A stretch of DNA of 64,000 bases from the NCBI RefSeq assembly GCF_017876595.1, contig NZ_JAGIOG010000001.1:1-64000 (forward strand). The letters run 5' to 3'. The notes beneath the pieces were generated by a model that worked only from the letters and a program-made list of their open reading frames with translations, was not told the DNA's origin and made no database searches. Every line of letters starts with the position of its first letter. The first letter of the stretch is position 1. The position numbers were made by a program, and so were the translations under genes. Shown here in pieces: positions 35,963 through 46,677 of this stretch. This stretch comes from Aeromicrobium fastidiosum. GTDB taxonomy: Bacteria; Actinomycetota; Actinomycetes; Propionibacteriales; Nocardioidaceae.

Positions 35963-37488
35963 GCGTACACCGACTCGAGGGGCGGGTGCTTGGCCGATCC
36001 CTCGGGCTTGGGGATCGTGAGGATGAACTCGCTGCCCACACCGGGACGACCCCAGGCCTGCAGCGTGCCGCCGTGGAGCGCGGCGTCCTCGCGCGAGATG
36101 GCGAGCCCGAGCCCCGTGCCGCCCTGGGTGCGAGCCGGGTCGGCGCGCCAGAAGCGGTCGAAGACGCGGATGTTCTCGTCGCCCGACAGCCCGACACCGA
36201 AGTCGCGGACCGACAGCGACGCTGACTCGGCGTTCTGCGCGACCTCGACCTCGACGACGTCGGAACCGCTGTACTTGGCCGCATTGGCCAACAGGTTGCG
36301 CACGATGCGGTCGATGCGCCGCGGGTCTGCCTCGACGAGGGCGGGACGCTCGACGCCGACCAGCCGCACCGTGATGCCGGCACGGGCGAGGACGGGGTCG
36401 TCGGCCGCACGGCGCGCGACCTGGGCGAAGTCGATCGTGTCGAGCTCGAGCACCGCGGCACCCGCATCGAACCGGCTGAGGTCGAGCAGGTCGGACAGCA
36501 GCGACTCGAACCGGTCGAGCTCACGCTTGAGCAGCTCGGCCGACCGGGCGGTCAGCGGGTCGAACCGCTCCCGCGAGTCGTAGAGCACCTCGCTGGCCAT
36601 CTGCACCGTCGTCAGGGGCGTCCGCAGCTCGTGCGACACGTCGGACACGAACCGCTGCTGGAGGCGCGACAGGTTCTCGAGCCGCCGGATCTGGCTCTGC
36701 AGGCTCGCGGCCATCTGGTTGAACGACGTGCTCAGCCGCGCGATGTCGTCCTCGCCGCTGACGTGCATGCGCTGCTCGAGGTTGCCGCTCGCATAGCGCT
36801 CGGCGATGCGCCGGGCCAGCCGCACGGGGTCGAGCACCTGCCGCGACACCAGCCAGGCCACACCACCGACCATCAGGATCATCGCGAGCCCGCCCAGCAG
36901 CAGCGCCCGGCGCACCAGGTCGAGCGTGTCCTGCTGGTCCTCGAGCGAGAACAGGTAGAACATCGCGTAGGTGTCACCGCTGCCCGGCGCGCGCAGCTGG
37001 CTGCCCACGACGACCGACGGCTCGACGGAACCCGAGCCCACGAGCGACAGCTCGGAGTAGCGCCAGAACGTGCCCGGTCCGGCACGCACCGCGGCGGCCA
37101 GGTCGGCCGGGAGAGCACGGGGCTGGATCGCGGCGGACGAGCGGATGGGCACCTCGCCGTCGTCGGTCAGCAGCGGTCCCTGGAGCACGAGCTCGTAGGT
37201 GCGCTGGGCGCCCCGCGAGCGGGTCAACGAGTCGACCATCTGCGTCAGCGCCTGCGACTGCGTCGACGGCTCGGTCTCGACCGCTGCGTCCAGCTGGGTC
37301 TGCGCGTAGTCGAAGCCCGAGCGCGCCTCCGACACCGCTGCTGCCCGGCGACTGTCGGCCAGTCCGCTGGCCACGTCGCGCAGCAGCGCCCAACCCGTCA
37401 GGGCCACGACCAACGTGCTCAGCAGGATCGTGCTGGTGACGACCCTCGTCTGGATGGACCGCCGCCAGATCCGGACGAGGCTGGGCAT
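35959..37488 (-). CDS. mtrB: sensor histidine kinase MtrB
   Basis: A 509-residue kinase: membrane helix 1 (about 17-38), a ~155-residue extracytoplasmic domain, helix 2 (about 193-213), HAMP, phospho-acceptor H286 (DVSHELRTPLTTVQM), and an ATPase domain (NLLANAAKYS, FGVGLS, GGTGLGLAI). With MtrA it controls cell division and wall-hydrolase genes. It starts ten bases after mtrA and overlaps lpqB. Slightly shorter than mycobacterial MtrB, mainly in the N terminus. Confidence 0.96.
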   Translation of the reverse strand: MPSLVRIWRRSIQTRVVTSTILLSTLVVALTGWALLRDVASGLADSRRAAAVSEARSGFDYAQTQLDAAVETEPSTQSQALTQMVDSLTRSRGAQRTYELVLQGPLLTDDGEVPIRSSAAIQPRALPADLAAAVRAGPGTFWRYSELSLVGSGSVEPSVVVGSQLRAPGSGDTYAMFYLFSLEDQQDTLDLVRRALLLGGLAMILMVGGVAWLVSRQVLDPVRLARRIAERYASGNLEQRMHVSGEDDIARLSTSFNQMAASLQSQIRRLENLSRLQQRFVSDVSHELRTPLTTVQMASEVLYDSRERFDPLTARSAELLKRELDRFESLLSDLLDLSRFDAGAAVLELDTIDFAQVARRAADDPVLARAGITVRLVGVERPALVEADPRRIDRIVRNLLANAAKYSGSDVVEVEVAQNAESASLSVRDFGVGLSGDENIRVFDRFWRADPARTQGGTGLGLAISREDAALHGGTLQAWGRPGVGSEFILTIPKPEGSAKHPPLESVYA

Positions 37489-37498
37489 CAGTCGTCCG

Positions 37499-38197
37499 TC
37501 ACGAACCGGGCTGGATCGCCTGGTAGCCGACGCCGCGCACGGTGCGGATGACCTGCGGGTTCTCGGCGTCGTCCTCGATCTTGGACCGCAGACGCGTCAT
37601 GTGGACGTTGACCAGCTTGGTGTCGCCGGGGTGGTGGTACCCCCACACCTTCTGCAGCAGGGTCTCGCGGGTGAAGACCTGTGAGGGATCGCTGAGCAGG
37701 CACGCCAGCAGGTCGAACTCCAGCGGCGTCAGCTCGAGCGGCTCGCCCTTGCGGGAGACCGTGTGACCGGCCGGATCGAGCACGATGTCGCCGAACTCCA
37801 GCGGCGACGCCAGCTGGTCGGAGCGCCGCAGCCGGGCCCGCACCCGCGCGACCAGCTCGGTGTTCTTGAACGGCTTGGTGATGTAGTCGTCGGCCCCGGC
37901 CTCGAGCCCCGCGACGACGTCGGGGGTGTCGGACTTGGCCGTCAGCATGATGATCGGCACGGCCGACTCAGCACGGATCTGCCGGCACACGCTCATGCCG
38001 TCGAGCCCCGGCAGCATCAGGTCGAGCAGCACGACATCGGGCTTGAACTGCGTGAACGCCGCCATGACGCGGTCGCCCGACCGGCACACCGCAGTCGTGA
38101 GCCCCTCGCCCTCGAGGACGATCGTGAGCATCTCGGCCAGCGAGGCGTCGTCGTCGACGACCAGCACGCGATCGCGCTTGGTGCGCCGGTAGCTCAT
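37499..38197 (-). CDS. mtrA: response regulator MtrA
   Basis: A 232-residue OmpR-family regulator strongly matching MtrA. The receiver motif DDDASLAEMLTIVLEGEG, phospho-acceptor D59 (LLDLMLPGLDG), MLTAKSDTPDV and TKPF are present. A C-terminal winged helix ends RTVRGVGYQAIQPGS. Essential in mycobacteria for division and replication control. First gene of the mtrA-mtrB-lpqB operon; the ahcY terminator lies just upstream. Confidence 0.96.
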   Translation of the reverse strand: MSYRRTKRDRVLVVDDDASLAEMLTIVLEGEGLTTAVCRSGDRVMAAFTQFKPDVVLLDLMLPGLDGMSVCRQIRAESAVPIIMLTAKSDTPDVVAGLEAGADDYITKPFKNTELVARVRARLRRSDQLASPLEFGDIVLDPAGHTVSRKGEPLELTPLEFDLLACLLSDPSQVFTRETLLQKVWGYHHPGDTKLVNVHMTRLRSKIEDDAENPQVIRTVRGVGYQAIQPGS

Positions 38198-38243
38198 GGG
38201 ATCAGCTCGCTCATAGACCCTCCATCATACGGAGCCACGACAG

Positions 38244-38279
38244 CGACGAGCGCCCGGATTGGCATCCGGGCGCTCGTCG
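38244..38279 (-). terminator. ahcY terminator
   Basis: A perfect 15-bp stem (arms 38244-38258 and 38265-38279) with a six-base loop, 32 bases after the ahcY stop and 46 bases before mtrA. No U-tract follows. The strongest intrinsic hairpin I found in the window, separating ahcY from the mtrA operon on the same strand. Confidence 0.8.
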
Positions 38280-38311
38280 AGGTCGTTGCTGTGCTGCTCA
38301 GCCGCAGGTGC

Positions 38312-39739
<1,428 letters not shown>

Positions 39740-39881
39740 GGTCCCAGCGTAACGCCGACCGGCGAAGTTGGCCGAATCGGCGAGCCGTCCCGGATGTGAC
39801 ACATCGCGCGTCATGCCGCCGGAACGTCAGGGGTGCTCAGTCGTTGACCACGTCGACCGCCGGAGCTGCGTCAGGACGAGC

Positions 39882-40052
39882 TCACGTCAGGGACCGGGCC
39901 TCGTCGACGAGCATGACGGGGATGTCCCGGCGCACCGGGTAGGCCAGCGCGCAGGCGTTGCACACGAGCTCGCTGGCGTCGTCGTCGACGAACAGCGTCG
40001 CCCTGCACTGCGGGCAGACGAGGATCTCGAGCAGGGCCGGGTCGAGGTTCAT
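39882..40052 (-). CDS. Trm112-like small zinc protein
   Basis: A 56-residue protein: [16 protein letters not shown]..., then C-x2-C twice (C13-P-Q-C16 and C31-N-A-C34) and [11 protein letters not shown], the typical Trm112/UPF0434 pattern. Trm112-type proteins activate methyltransferases in eukaryotes; bacterial members are less clear. Located between ahcY and manB, as in other actinobacteria, which makes a link to methylation metabolism attractive but unproven. It starts nine bases before the manB end. Confidence 0.88.
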   Translation of the reverse strand: MNLDPALLEILVCPQCRATLFVDDDASELVCNACALAYPVRRDIPVMLVDEARSLT

Positions 40053-40061
40053 GGGTGCAGC

Positions 40062-41422
40062 CTATCCGCGGATGACCGCGAGGACGTCGTCGCGCACCTG
40101 CGCCATGGTCGCCTCGTCGTCACCCTCGACGTTGAGGCGCAGCAATGGCTCGGTGTTGGACGCGCGCACGTTGAACCACCAGGTGTCGCCCGTGACCGTC
40201 AGACCGTCCATCGTGTCCTGCGCCTGGTCGGCGTACGTCGTCGTCAGCTGCTCGAGGATCGCGGGGCCGTCTGCGACGGTGCTGTTGATCTCGCCGGACG
40301 CGACGTAGCGCTCGTACTGCGCCAGAGCTGCGAGACCGTGCCGTCGGTCTCGGCGAGGGCCGCCATGACGTGCAGCGCGGCGATCATGCCGGAGTCGGCG
40401 AGGAAGAAGTCCTTGAAGTAGAAGTGCCCGGAGTGCTCGCCGCCGAACACCGCGCCCGTGCGGGCCATCTCGGCCTTGATCAGCGAGTGCCCCACCGGGG
40501 TGCGGACGGCCGTGCCACCGTTCTCGACGATGATCTCGGGCACGGCCTTGGACGTGATGACGTTGTGCAGGATCGTGGCCCCGGGCGTCGTGATGAGCGC
40601 GCGGTGGGCGATGAGGCCCGTGATGGCCGAGGGCGACACGACCGCACCGGTCTCGTCGACGACGAAGCAGCGGTCGGCGTCGCCGTCGAAGGCCAGGCCG
40701 ATGTCGGCACCGGTCTCGCGGACCTTCGCCTGCAGGTCGACGAGCGTCGAGTGGTCGAGCGGGTTGGCGTCGTGGTTCGGGAACGTGCCGTCGAGCTCGA
40801 AGTACATGGGCGTGAGCTCGACGTCGAGCGAGGCGAACACCGACGGGACGGTGTGGCCGGCCATGCCGTTGCCCGCATCGGCCACGACCTTCAGGCGTCG
40901 CCCAGCCGGGATCGGCACGATCTCGTGCAGGTAGGCCGCGTAGCGGCTGAGCGCGTCGAGCTGCTCGAACGTCCCGGTGGGCTCGGGAAGCTCCGAGCGC
41001 TGCAGCAGGACCGTGGCGTGCTCGGCGATGGCCGACAGCCCCGTGTCGTAGCCGATGGGCTTGGCACCCGCACGGCACAGCTTGATGCCGTTGTACTCGG
41101 CCGGGTTGTGGCTCGCCGTGATCATCGCGCCGGGCAGGTCTAGGTCGCCGGAGGCGAAGTAGAGCAGGTCGGTCGACGCCAGACCGATCGCGATGACGTC
41201 GCCGCCCTGCGAGCGGACACCGTCGGCGAACGCCTCGACGAGGACGGGCGACGTGTCGCGCATGTCGTGACCGATGACGGCCGTGCCGCGGCCCTGGTCG
41301 ATGCCGGTCTCGACAGCGAACGCCTCGCCCAGCGCGCGGGTCAGCACCGGGTCGAGCTGCTCGGGCGAGCGTCCACGCACGTCATAGGCCTTGACGACTT
41401 CTTGCAGACGGGGGTCGATCAC
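40062..41422 (-). pseudogene. manB: phosphomannomutase/phosphoglucomutase with a one-base frameshift
   Basis: Encodes a ManB-type alpha-D-phosphohexomutase (interconverts mannose-6-P and mannose-1-P for GDP-mannose). The phosphoserine loop (TASHNPAEYNG), metal site (DGDADRC), sugar site (GGEHSGHFYF) and C-terminal phosphate site (RASNTEPLLRLNVEG) are all present. But the reading frame changes near 40324-40326: up to VSQL the first frame is used, then the LAQYERYVASGEINS segment is in another. One missing base (GCCAGAGCTG instead of GCCAGGAGCTG on the plus strand) explains it and would give 453 residues. GTG start overlaps the DUF3499 stop. A real mutation or a sequencing error. Confidence 0.88.
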
Positions 41423-41748
41423 GGGTCGGGCCTCACGAGTCGTAGGGACGGGGGTCCGTCGGGGGTGGGAGCAGGTGGCTTGCCGGCCTCGCGGACGGCG
41501 TCGGCCAGGGCGAGGAGGTCGTCGCGGTTCGGTGCGGCGGCGGTCGGGTCGGGAGCGAGTCGCAGCACGCTCCAACCCTGTGGGGCGGACATGCGCTGCG
41601 CGTGCTCGTCGCACAGGTCGTAGGTGTGCGGCTCGGCATACGTCGCCAGCGGTCCGAGGACCGCGGTCTGGTCGGCGTAGACGTACGTCAGGGTCGCCAC
41701 GGCGGCCTGCGAGCACGTCGAGCGCGTGCAACGTCGAACTGTTCCCAC
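41419..41748 (-). CDS. DUF3499 family protein
   Basis: A 109-residue protein matching the Rv3258c-like family always found beside manB and whiB2 in actinobacteria. Cysteines in RRCTRSTCS and the YDLCDEHAQRM motif form a likely zinc site in the first half. The tail is Pro-rich. Stop and manB start overlap (GTGA). Function unknown. Confidence 0.9.
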   Translation of the reverse strand: MGTVRRCTRSTCSQAAVATLTYVYADQTAVLGPLATYAEPHTYDLCDEHAQRMSAPQGWSVLRLAPDPTAAAPNRDDLLALADAVREAGKPPAPTPDGPPSLRLVRPDP

Positions 41749-41796
41749 GTGGCGAGGCTAGCGGGGCCACCCCCACGACCGCGTTAGGCTCACCGC

Positions 41797-42282
41797 ATGA
41801 CCGACCCCACGCCCGGTCGCGCCGACGGTGGCGCGAGCTCTCGCTGGCGTGGCGTGGTCAGCGGCCCCCGCCCGGGACGCATGCGCGACCGGCGTGGACG
41901 CGGGCCCCGCGGGCCCATGGCGCTGCCCGGGCCGTTGTCGCCGCGCAGCGTCCCGGCCCACCGGCCGCCGCGCGAGTCGTTCGACCTGCTGGTCAGCGAT
42001 GTGCTGTCGGCCCTCGAGCCGCACTTCAGCGTCGAGCCCGACCACGTCGAGATCGTCGTCGAGGAGGCGCCCCTGCTGCCTCCCGAGTGGACCGACGACG
42101 TGCCGCTCAGCATCGTCGCCCCCATCCCCGGTGGCAGCCGCATCATGATCTTCCGCATCCCGATCACGCACCGGTGCCTGACCGACCGCGATCTCGAGGA
42201 GGTCGTCTGGTCAGTCATCCTCGACCGGCTGGCCGAGGTGTGGCACCTGTCCCCCGACGACCTCGACCCGCGGCCCCGCTGA
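41797..42282 (+). CDS. zincin-like metallopeptidase family protein (degenerate site)
   Basis: A 161-residue protein in the position of Rv3259. Residues 1-55 are Arg/Pro-rich and disordered. The rest resembles the DUF1025/zincin-like family: ESFDLLVSDVLSALEP, the DHVEIVVEEAP strand, and a C-terminal helix. The metal motif HExxH expected near the C terminus is not present; the corresponding stretch reads VILDRLAEVWHLSPDDL. It is therefore probably not an active peptidase, which may be normal for this actinobacterial subgroup. Confidence 0.72.
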   Translation: MTDPTPGRADGGASSRWRGVVSGPRPGRMRDRRGRGPRGPMALPGPLSPRSVPAHRPPRESFDLLVSDVLSALEPHFSVEPDHVEIVVEEAPLLPPEWTDDVPLSIVAPIPGGSRIMIFRIPITHRCLTDRDLEEVVWSVILDRLAEVWHLSPDDLDPRPR

Positions 42283-42295
42283 CCGGGGCGTCCGA

Positions 42296-43660
42296 TCAGC
42301 CGGCCGGTCGCACCTGCGGGCCGAGGACCGTCAGCGGCGCGCCGGCCAGCGCCAGCGAGCTGAGCGCATCGCCCTTCGCGTACGTCGCCGCCGCCACGAC
42401 CTGCCCCGTCGGGCGCAGCACCAGGTAGGCGGCACCCGGGGCTTCCGGGGTGACGGTCGTCGTGGTGCCGGCGGCGACCCGCACCGTGGACGTCGCCAGC
42501 GGCTTCATCGCGGCGTCGAAGGCCTGCACCTCGACGCTCGCGGCCGTGCCCGGCGCGGTCAGGACGAGCTGCGGCACGTCCGTCCGGTCGCCCAGGGCCA
42601 CCGGCACCACGGCCGGACCGGCGAGCGGCTCGGTCGCCTCGGCGTACGCGTAGTCGGCGGTCGTCGGCGCCATGCGGACGGTCGACGACACCGGCTGGTC
42701 GGACGTCAGCCGCAGGGCCTGGGCACCTGATCCGGCGGTCGGCGGCACCGTGACCGCCTGCAGCGTGCCGGCCTTGACCGTGACCTGCTCGAGGCCCGCG
42801 GGCGTGAAGGTGCCGGCTGGCCCGATGACCTCGACGTCGACGCGGGCGGTCGACGTGCCGGGGTTGAGCACGAGCAGGGTGCGCCCCGAGGTGCCGCCGA
42901 CCAGGCCGCCGACGACCTGCTCCCGGCTGGGCGCAGCGGTCGCGGAGATCGGCTCGGTGCCGCGGAACGTGGCGGTGGAGGTGTCGTTGACGACGGCGGA
43001 GACCGAGCCGCGTCGGCGCTCGAGGTGCACGGCGACCTCCGACTCCCCGGCCGCGAGCGTGTCGAGCCGGATGCGACTCACCGAGAAGGGCTCGATCACG
43101 ATGCCATCGGCGTCGACCGCGTCGATCTCGCCCTCCGGGCCCCACAGCGTCAGGTCGACCGAGGCCGGAGAGGCCGCGAGATTGGTCAGGATGAGGGTCG
43201 AGAAGTGCTTGTTGCCCGATCCGAGACCCAGCAGCCAGGCGTCGTCGACGATGCCGGGGCACGAGCCGACGACCAGGCCGCCGCCACCGGACTTCGGTGC
43301 CGTGCCGGCGAAGTAGCCGACGGCACCGGACCCCTTGCCCTGCTGGTCGACGATGACGCCCTGGCCGTCGACCACGCCGGTGCGCCACGCGTCGGCTGCT
43401 CCCAGCGCCTCGTCGGCCGTGCGAGACGGCAGAGCGGTCGCCGTGGCCGAGCTGCCGGGCACGACCTGGCCGGAGGCGACCGTGATGACCGATCCGGCCG
43501 GGCAGGCGTAGGACGACTGGGTGACGTCGACCGCGGTCGGTGCCCGGCGCGCGTCGTCGTCACCGGCCTTCGGCACCACCAGGGCCGTCACCGCCAGCAG
43601 CGTCGCGACGAGGGGGAACGCCGCCGCCTTGAGCACACCCAGTGCGTCACGGCCCGTCAC
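42296..43660 (-). CDS. DUF5719 family protein
   Basis: A 454-residue exported protein with one N-terminal membrane helix (about 8-30) and a long beta-rich extracytoplasmic part made of repeated ~100-residue beta-sandwich units (for example LTLWGPEGEIDAVDADGIVIEPFSVSRI and VEVIGPAGTFTPAGLEQVTVKAG). It matches DUF5719 proteins encoded next to the large GT2 protein near whiB2. The GTG at 43660 overlaps the GT2 stop (GTGA), which fixes the start. Likely acts in envelope polysaccharide assembly with its neighbour; this is inferred from linkage. Confidence 0.82.
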   Translation of the reverse strand: MTGRDALGVLKAAAFPLVATLLAVTALVVPKAGDDDARRAPTAVDVTQSSYACPAGSVITVASGQVVPGSSATATALPSRTADEALGAADAWRTGVVDGQGVIVDQQGKGSGAVGYFAGTAPKSGGGGLVVGSCPGIVDDAWLLGLGSGNKHFSTLILTNLAASPASVDLTLWGPEGEIDAVDADGIVIEPFSVSRIRLDTLAAGESEVAVHLERRRGSVSAVVNDTSTATFRGTEPISATAAPSREQVVGGLVGGTSGRTLLVLNPGTSTARVDVEVIGPAGTFTPAGLEQVTVKAGTLQAVTVPPTAGSGAQALRLTSDQPVSSTVRMAPTTADYAYAEATEPLAGPAVVPVALGDRTDVPQLVLTAPGTAASVEVQAFDAAMKPLATSTVRVAAGTTTTVTPEAPGAAYLVLRPTGQVVAAATYAKGDALSSLALAGAPLTVLGPQVRPAG

Positions 43661-46476
43661 GAGGCCACCTCCTCGACATCGCCGGCCAGGGGAGCCGGAT
43701 CGGCGCGCCGGCGCACGGGTGCCGTCAGGACGATCGCGACGAGCCACGCGAGAACCTGCAGGCCCGTCAGCGGCCGGTGCCACCACGGGGCCGAGGGCCG
43801 GTCGAGGTCGGGCGCGGACGTCAGGGTCCAGACCCGGGAGTCGGGGTCGTCGCTGCCGGACGGCTCGAGCGACGGCGTCGCGTCGACGCGCCGGACGAGC
43901 TCGGGGTCGGCGTCGGGCGCGTAGATCGCGTCGATGCCTGCCGCGCTGAGGGTCGTGAGCTCGTCCGCGCTCGACTGCGCCAGCAGACGTCGCACCGCGT
44001 CGCTCAGCTGCGCGGTCGCCTCGTCGGACGGGGCGAGGGCCTCCTGGCCGAGGAACGGTCCGTCGCCCGCCACGACCCGCACGTCGACGCCACCGGCGAT
44101 GCTGCCCCTGACGATCAGGGTGCTGCCGGGACGATCGGCCACGAAGGCGGGGACGACGGCGCGCGGCTGGTCGTCGAGCGGGTCTCCCGTGCCGCGTGCG
44201 ACCCACCAGACGGCCGTCCCGATCGGCAGGACGAGCGCCAGGACGGTGGTCGCGACGACCACCGTCCGGGACCTGTCGACGACGGCGGGCACCGCCAGGA
44301 GCACCGCCGTCGCGAGACCGCCGATCCACAATCCGGTCGGGACGCCGACCCACGGCGTGACGCCTGCAGCTCCCGCCGCCGTCGAGAAGGTCACGAGCGT
44401 GCCGAGCAGCGCGACGCCGAGGCCGATGAGCGCCACGAGCCAGGCCAGCTGCACGCCCGGACGGGTCTCACGCGGCAGGAGTGCCAGCACCGCCAGCACC
44501 AGCAGCCCGACGCTGAGCCATCCCGGTGCCGATCCCGTGCCACCGCCGCGGCCGAGGAGCACGTCGGTCACGCTCGCGTCGCCGCCGACGGGCAACCCGG
44601 CCTCCCACCACATCTGCCACGGCCGGAGTGCCCGCTGGACCAGCCAGGGGCCCAGCAGCACCAGCGGCGTCACGAGGGCGACCACGAGCTGCCGGCTGAC
44701 CCACCGTCCCTCGGACCACCACAGCACGAGCAGACCGGCCAGGCCCAGCACGAGCACGATCGGGGCGAACGCCGCGGCCAGCGCCGTCCAGATGCCCAGC
44801 CGGAGAGCCAGCTGCCAGCCGGGCTGCTCGGCCAGCTGCCAGGCGGTGTTGACGACGATCGGCAGGACCACCAGCGCGACCACGGTGCCGATGCGCCCCT
44901 GGGCCACGGCGCCCGTCGCGGCGACGGCCAGCGCGTAGCTGACGGCCCACACGAGCCGGGCGATGCGGTGCTCGCTGATCTGCCGGCCGAGGCGATGGGC
45001 CGTGAGCGCTGCCAAGGGGACGGCGAAGACCATGAGCAGCGTGACGACGAGGCCCGGTGCGAACCAGACCGGCGTCGCGGCGACCGCGAGCGGAAGGGCG
45101 AACAGCGGCGGCAGGGCCGTGCTGGCCAGGCCCGTGGCATGACTGCCCTCGAAGAGCAGGCCCCACCAGCCGGCTGCCGAGCCGGGTGCCGGCAGCAGCG
45201 CACCGCCGTCGAGGCCTCCTCCGAACAGGCTCCTGCCGGCCAGGACCGACAGGACGATCAGCGTCAGGACGGCGACGAGCCACGGCCGCCGCAGCAGCAG
45301 GGACGGTCCGTCGTCGAGGTCGACCGTCTCGTCGGGTGCACGGTCGAGCGTCGTCGACCGACGCCCGACCGACGACACGGCCTCTGGCTTGACGAGGGCC
45401 GTGACGGTGTCGCGGAGGACGTCGTAGCCGTGCTGGTAGGGCAGCCAGTACGGCGGGAAGAGGTCGCGGATCGCGCGGTGCGGACGCCTGCTGGTGCGCG
45501 CCCGGTGTCGTCTGGCCCGCAGCAGCGCGACGGGGTGCAGGTAGGTCGACCGCAGCGCGAGCAGCTCGTCGCCGGCTGCCTCCGGGTCCTTGCCGACCAG
45601 CAGGCCGAACACGCGGACCAGCGAGCCGACGAACAGGCGGACGTACTGCCACACGAAGTGCGGCATCGGGGTGTTGGCGAGCAGCGTGTAGAGCGCAGCA
45701 CGCCGCTGCTCCCAGTGCGGGAGGTCGCCGGGCACGTGGGCGCGGGTGCCGCGACGGCTCGACTCGGCGTGGAACAGCACGGCCGTCGGCGCGGTGCGGG
45801 TGCGGTGCCCTGCCCGGGCCAGCCGCCACCCGAAGTCGATGTCGTCGAAGTGCAGCGGCAGGCGCGGGTCGAGACCGTCCAGCTCGTCCCACACGTCACG
45901 CCGCACCAGCATGCCGGCGGTGTTGACGGCGAGCACGTCGCGCGGTCGGTCGTGCTGCCCGGCATCGGGCTCGCCGGTCTCGAGCCCCGTCTCGCGCACT
46001 CCGGTCGAGGTGACCGTGAGGCCGACCTCGAGCAGGCGTCGCAGGGAGGGCCACTCGCGGATCTTGGGTCCGACCAGGGCGATGTCGGGCGATGACGTCG
46101 CGGTGTCGAGGAGCCCGGACAGCGTCCCGGGCAGCACCGAGGCGTCGTCGTGCAGGAGCCACAGCCAGTCGGTCGGCGGGAGGTCTGCCAGGGCCAGCTT
46201 GACCGCGTCGCCGAAGCCGGTGCCGGCCGGTGCGCGGGTGACGCGCTCGGCACCGAAGAAGTCTTCGAGCAGCTCGGTGGTGCCGTCGGTGGAGTCGACG
46301 TCGACGACCTGCCAGGCGGTCGGCGCGTAGTACATGTGCGTCAGCGACGCGAGCACCTTCGGCAGCCAGCGCGCGCCGTTGTGGGCCACGAGGACCGCCC
46401 CCACGGACGGTGGGGAGTCGAGCCAGTGGCGCGTCGCCCCCGCCTCGTCCACGCCTGCCTCGTCCACAACGGCCAA
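43657..46476 (-). CDS. large membrane glycosyltransferase (GT2 domain plus polytopic C terminus)
   Basis: A 939-residue protein. Residues ~22-300 are a GT-A domain (VGAVLVAHNGARWLP, DVDSTDGT, metal-binding HDDAS, HFDDIDFGWRLARAG). Residues ~400-760 contain about ten membrane helices, and the C-terminal ~180 residues form an extracytoplasmic domain ending in one more helix. The enzyme probably adds a sugar to a lipid-linked or wall glycan. Its linkage to whiB2 and DUF5719 is conserved in actinobacteria. Donor and acceptor are unknown. Confidence 0.87.
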   Translation of the reverse strand: MAVVDEAGVDEAGATRHWLDSPPSVGAVLVAHNGARWLPKVLASLTHMYYAPTAWQVVDVDSTDGTTELLEDFFGAERVTRAPAGTGFGDAVKLALADLPPTDWLWLLHDDASVLPGTLSGLLDTATSSPDIALVGPKIREWPSLRRLLEVGLTVTSTGVRETGLETGEPDAGQHDRPRDVLAVNTAGMLVRRDVWDELDGLDPRLPLHFDDIDFGWRLARAGHRTRTAPTAVLFHAESSRRGTRAHVPGDLPHWEQRRAALYTLLANTPMPHFVWQYVRLFVGSLVRVFGLLVGKDPEAAGDELLALRSTYLHPVALLRARRHRARTSRRPHRAIRDLFPPYWLPYQHGYDVLRDTVTALVKPEAVSSVGRRSTTLDRAPDETVDLDDGPSLLLRRPWLVAVLTLIVLSVLAGRSLFGGGLDGGALLPAPGSAAGWWGLLFEGSHATGLASTALPPLFALPLAVAATPVWFAPGLVVTLLMVFAVPLAALTAHRLGRQISEHRIARLVWAVSYALAVAATGAVAQGRIGTVVALVVLPIVVNTAWQLAEQPGWQLALRLGIWTALAAAFAPIVLVLGLAGLLVLWWSEGRWVSRQLVVALVTPLVLLGPWLVQRALRPWQMWWEAGLPVGGDASVTDVLLGRGGGTGSAPGWLSVGLLVLAVLALLPRETRPGVQLAWLVALIGLGVALLGTLVTFSTAAGAAGVTPWVGVPTGLWIGGLATAVLLAVPAVVDRSRTVVVATTVLALVLPIGTAVWWVARGTGDPLDDQPRAVVPAFVADRPGSTLIVRGSIAGGVDVRVVAGDGPFLGQEALAPSDEATAQLSDAVRRLLAQSSADELTTLSAAGIDAIYAPDADPELVRRVDATPSLEPSGSDDPDSRVWTLTSAPDLDRPSAPWWHRPLTGLQVLAWLVAIVLTAPVRRRADPAPLAGDVEEVAS

Positions 46477-46584
46477 CCCTAGGCCATCTCCCGAAACCCG
46501 CAGACGTGGTGAGTCAGGCCCGGGGCAAGGACGTCAGCCAAGCCTGGGCGGCGTCGCGCCCGTCCGGCAAGGCAGAGGAGGAAA

Positions 46585-46639
46585 GGCGCACTGGTGGGGG
46601 CACCTCCCGCGAGCGCTAGCGAGTGGGGGATTGTGCGCC
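46585..46639. repeat. REP-like palindromic element downstream of whiB
   Basis: GGCGCAC (46585-46591) pairs with GTGCGCC (46633-46639) around TGGTGGGGGCACCTCCC...GAGTGGGGGA, with CGCTAGCG at the apex. The GGGGGCACCTCCC...GGGGGA core resembles intergenic palindromes common in Streptomyces (from memory, unverified). It lies 39 bases after the whiB stop and may end that transcript. The rest of the 201-base gap to the GT2 start shows no gene. Confidence 0.65.
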
Positions 46640-46677
46640 GCCCGACGATAACGCCGCCGGTCGGGATGCGACGTCGT

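Noticed and set aside
39740..39881. SAH riboswitch before ahcY
   Set aside because: The 142-base gap to the Trm112-like gene shows no pseudoknot-like pairing I could recognise, and a promoter close to the ATG leaves no room.
40324..40326. Programmed frameshift in manB
   Set aside because: No slippery heptamer or downstream structure was seen; a single missing base is simpler.
43642..46095. 817-codon open frame on the plus strand
   Set aside because: Antisense to the GT2 gene, extremely Arg/Gln/Asp-rich with no hydrophobic core; a GC-rich shadow frame.
46334..46651. 105-codon frame across the whiB-GT2 gap
   Set aside because: Mostly antisense to GT2 and low-complexity; the gap is better explained by the REP-like palindrome.
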